In this document: piece after piece, positions 4,657 through 6,072 of the stretch | How positions within the stretch are numbered: the first letter of the stretch is position 1 | How the letters are laid out: each line of letters begins with the position of its first letter | Origin: Micrococcales bacterium | GTDB taxonomy: Bacteria; Actinomycetota; Actinomycetes; Actinomycetales; Microbacteriaceae | NCBI GenBank assembly: GCA_947441105.1 | Contig: CANESN010000054.1 | Span: 1 to 6,072, forward strand | Length of the DNA stretch: 6,072 nucleotides | Direction of reading: 5' to 3' | Notes under the pieces: model-generated | Told to the model about the DNA's origin: nothing | Seen by the model: the letters and a program-made list of their open reading frames with translations, nothing else | Database searches by the model: none | Program-made: the position numbers and the translations under genes

Positions 4657-6072
4657 ATCAGCGGAGCCATGACCTTGTATTCCTTTGCCCTGGTGGGCAA
4701 TCCAATTGGCAACTTATTTGCCACACCAATAGTGCGAGTCTCGGTGAAACGAAGTAGTCCATGAGGTCCAGAACGTCTTCCATTTCCAGACTGCTTCATA
4801 CCGCCCATTGGGGCTGCCATAGAAGCCATGCTGGCTCGGTAACCCTCGTTGATATTCACCGAACCGGCCATCAACCTAGATGCGATCTCAAGTGCCTTGG
4901 AGCGATCTCCAACCACCGAGGCGTTTAGTCCAAACTCGGTCGCGTTAGCAAGCTCTACTGCTTCGTCCAGTGAGTCATACCCAACCAGGGCCATGACCGG
5001 TCCAAAGACTTCCTTGGTCATAATCTCTGCAGTCTTAGGAACTGCGGTCAAGACCGTTGGAGCGTAGAAGTTTGGACCTAGGTTCTCCAAGCGCTTGGCT
5101 CCGGTCAGAACCTTGGCACCCTCGGCAACCGCGCGATCAACAAAACCAGAGACTCGATCCATCTGAGCTTTCGAGGTGAGGGATCCGACATCGTGCGAAA
5201 AGGTATCCGAAGATCCAACAGTCATGGACTCGATTCGGCGCTTCAAAATAGTTGCAAACTCAGCGATTACCTTATTTGGTACGTAGAGACGCTCGATAGA
5301 AACACAGAGCTGACCGGCGTTACCAAAGGCTGAGCCAAGAGCGATTTCTGCAGCCTGCTCGAGGTTTGCACCAGGAAGCACGATCATCGGATTCTTGCCA
5401 CCAAGTTCCAGGCTGTAGCCGATGAGTCGCTTGGCAGCGCGCTCTGCGACGATGCGGCCGGTCGCAGTAGAACCGGTAAAAGCAACGTAATCAGCGTTGT
5501 CGGTTACGGCGTTGCCAACCTCATTGGCATCACCTTGCACCACCTGCCAAATCGCTTCTGGGACTCCAGCCTTGATAGCCAATCCTCTGGCGAAAGCGAC
5601 GGTCTTGGCAGTTTGATTATCCGCCTTCTGGACCACGGCGTTGCCGGCCATAAGAGCTGGCAGGACATCCATCATGGTTAGCGCCAGCGGGTAATTCCAA
5701 GGTGTGATGATGCCAACCACGCCAACTGGGGCAGGCTCAACAAATGCAGTCAACATAACTGGAACGCCTGCCTTAACACGCTTGCGGCGCATAAGCTTCG
5801 GGGCAACCTTGGCGTAGTAGGAGATGGCACCAAGTGCTCCGGCAACCTCTTCAAAGGCGTGGGAGCGGGACTTACCGGTTTCTGCCTGGAGCTGGTCCAT
5901 CATGGCATCCTGCTCTTTTGCCAAGATCGCAGCCAATTTTTTGGCAACCAGTGCGCGATGTTGGACGGATTTTGCCCAGCTAGGTTGCACCACTCGACCA
6001 AGTTGAAATGCGTGCTTGACTTCGTCGGCACTGAAGGCCTGAATGTCGTGGAGCTTCTCCCCGGTGAGCGGG
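4632..6072 (-). CDS. gabD2: Succinic semialdehyde dehydrogenase (NADP+-type aldehyde dehydrogenase), N-terminus beyond window
   Basis: This enzyme oxidises succinic semialdehyde to succinate, ending the GABA shunt or a 2-oxoglutarate decarboxylase bypass into the TCA cycle. 479 residues are visible and the reading frame stays open to the right edge, starting PLTGEKLHDIQAF. That is a normal early aldehyde-dehydrogenase segment, so the GTG at 5993 is only an internal valine. In visible numbering the core motifs are TPWNYP (123-128), cofactor-binding FTGSTATG (198-205), ELGGK (222-226, general-base Glu222), the catalytic Cys256 in NAGQLC, and EVFGP (354-358). SIERLYV, VNINEGY and the C-terminal extension after TETRTIG are typical of the actinobacterial GabD2-like group, which is why I prefer this over a generic aldehyde dehydrogenase; exact substrate is inferred. 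The TAG stop overlaps the tatB stop by four bases in total. Its start and promoter lie outside the window. Confidence 0.88.
   Translation of the reverse strand, partial: PLTGEKLHDIQAFSADEVKHAFQLGRVVQPSWAKSVQHRALVAKKLAAILAKEQDAMMDQLQAETGKSRSHAFEEVAGALGAISYYAKVAPKLMRRKRVKAGVPVMLTAFVEPAPVGVVGIITPWNYPLALTMMDVLPALMAGNAVVQKADNQTAKTVAFARGLAIKAGVPEAIWQVVQGDANEVGNAVTDNADYVAFTGSTATGRIVAERAAKRLIGYSLELGGKNPMIVLPGANLEQAAEIALGSAFGNAGQLCVSIERLYVPNKVIAEFATILKRRIESMTVGSSDTFSHDVGSLTSKAQMDRVSGFVDRAVAEGAKVLTGAKRLENLGPNFYAPTVLTAVPKTAEIMTKEVFGPVMALVGYDSLDEAVELANATEFGLNASVVGDRSKALEIASRLMAGSVNINEGYRASMASMAAPMGGMKQSGNGRRSGPHGLLRFTETRTIGVANKLPIGLPTRAKEYKVMAPLMTKLTKWI

Noticed and set aside
5991..5993. GTG as the start of the dehydrogenase gene, making it complete at 453 residues.
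   Set aside because: The frame stays open to the window edge and the upstream 26 codons encode a typical early aldehyde-dehydrogenase segment (PLTGEKLHDIQAF...), so the gene is cut by the window rather than starting here.
1..6072. A mobile element, defence cassette or other undescribed multi-gene system.
   Set aside because: All eight genes belong to recognised conserved families, with no transposase, integrase, direct-repeat boundary, CRISPR repeat, toxin-antitoxin pair or obvious break in base composition. The unusual aspects are in promoter and junction architecture.

Overview
The window is ordinary, tightly packed chromosomal DNA from an actinobacterium. The best fit is a small-genome member of Microbacteriaceae (freshwater 'Luna'-type relatives such as Rhodoluna or Aquiluna), though genus cannot be proved from this sequence. 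The pointers are actinobacterial-type DapD and TatB, the Actinobacteria-restricted small protein DUF3117, a DUF3515 lipoprotein beside thiL, base composition that looks only moderately GC-rich (roughly 50-55% by eye), and almost no intergenic sequence. With the starts chosen here only about 183 of 6072 bases (3%) lie outside genes. I see no mobile element, CRISPR array, tRNA or rRNA, phage gene, defence system or riboswitch.

Layout: (1) a DUF3515 lipoprotein gene on the minus strand, cut by the left edge; (2) thiL, plus strand, diverging from it across 23 bp; (3) dapD, minus strand, converging on thiL with shared stop-codon bases; (4) dapE, plus strand, diverging from dapD across 30 bp; (5) a 57-residue DUF3117 gene, plus strand, with its own promoter and Shine-Dalgarno site; (6) an O-methyltransferase gene, minus strand, whose stop codon directly abuts that of DUF3117; (7) tatB, plus strand; (8) a succinic semialdehyde dehydrogenase (gabD2-like), minus strand, overlapping the tatB stop and cut by the right edge. 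Strand changes at nearly every gene, so most genes must be separate transcription units.

The functions are housekeeping. ThiL makes thiamine diphosphate. DapD and DapE carry out two steps of the succinylase route to meso-diaminopimelate and lysine, feeding peptidoglycan. TatB belongs to the twin-arginine export machinery. The aldehyde dehydrogenase feeds succinate into central metabolism. The order dapD(-) dapE(+) ... DUF3117 ... methyltransferase(-) ... tatB(+) looks like a shortened version of a block known from other Actinobacteria, in which sigE, its anti-sigma factor and htrA sit between methyltransferase and tatB.

The most noteworthy signal is regulatory. Five start codons (DUF3515, thiL, dapD, dapE, tatB) each have a TANNNT -10-like hexamer ending exactly 6 or 7 bases upstream. 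This places the predicted transcription start on the start codon itself, meaning leaderless mRNAs. In the two shortest divergent gaps, two such promoters face each other within 23 and 30 bp. All three convergent junctions have no intergenic space at all.
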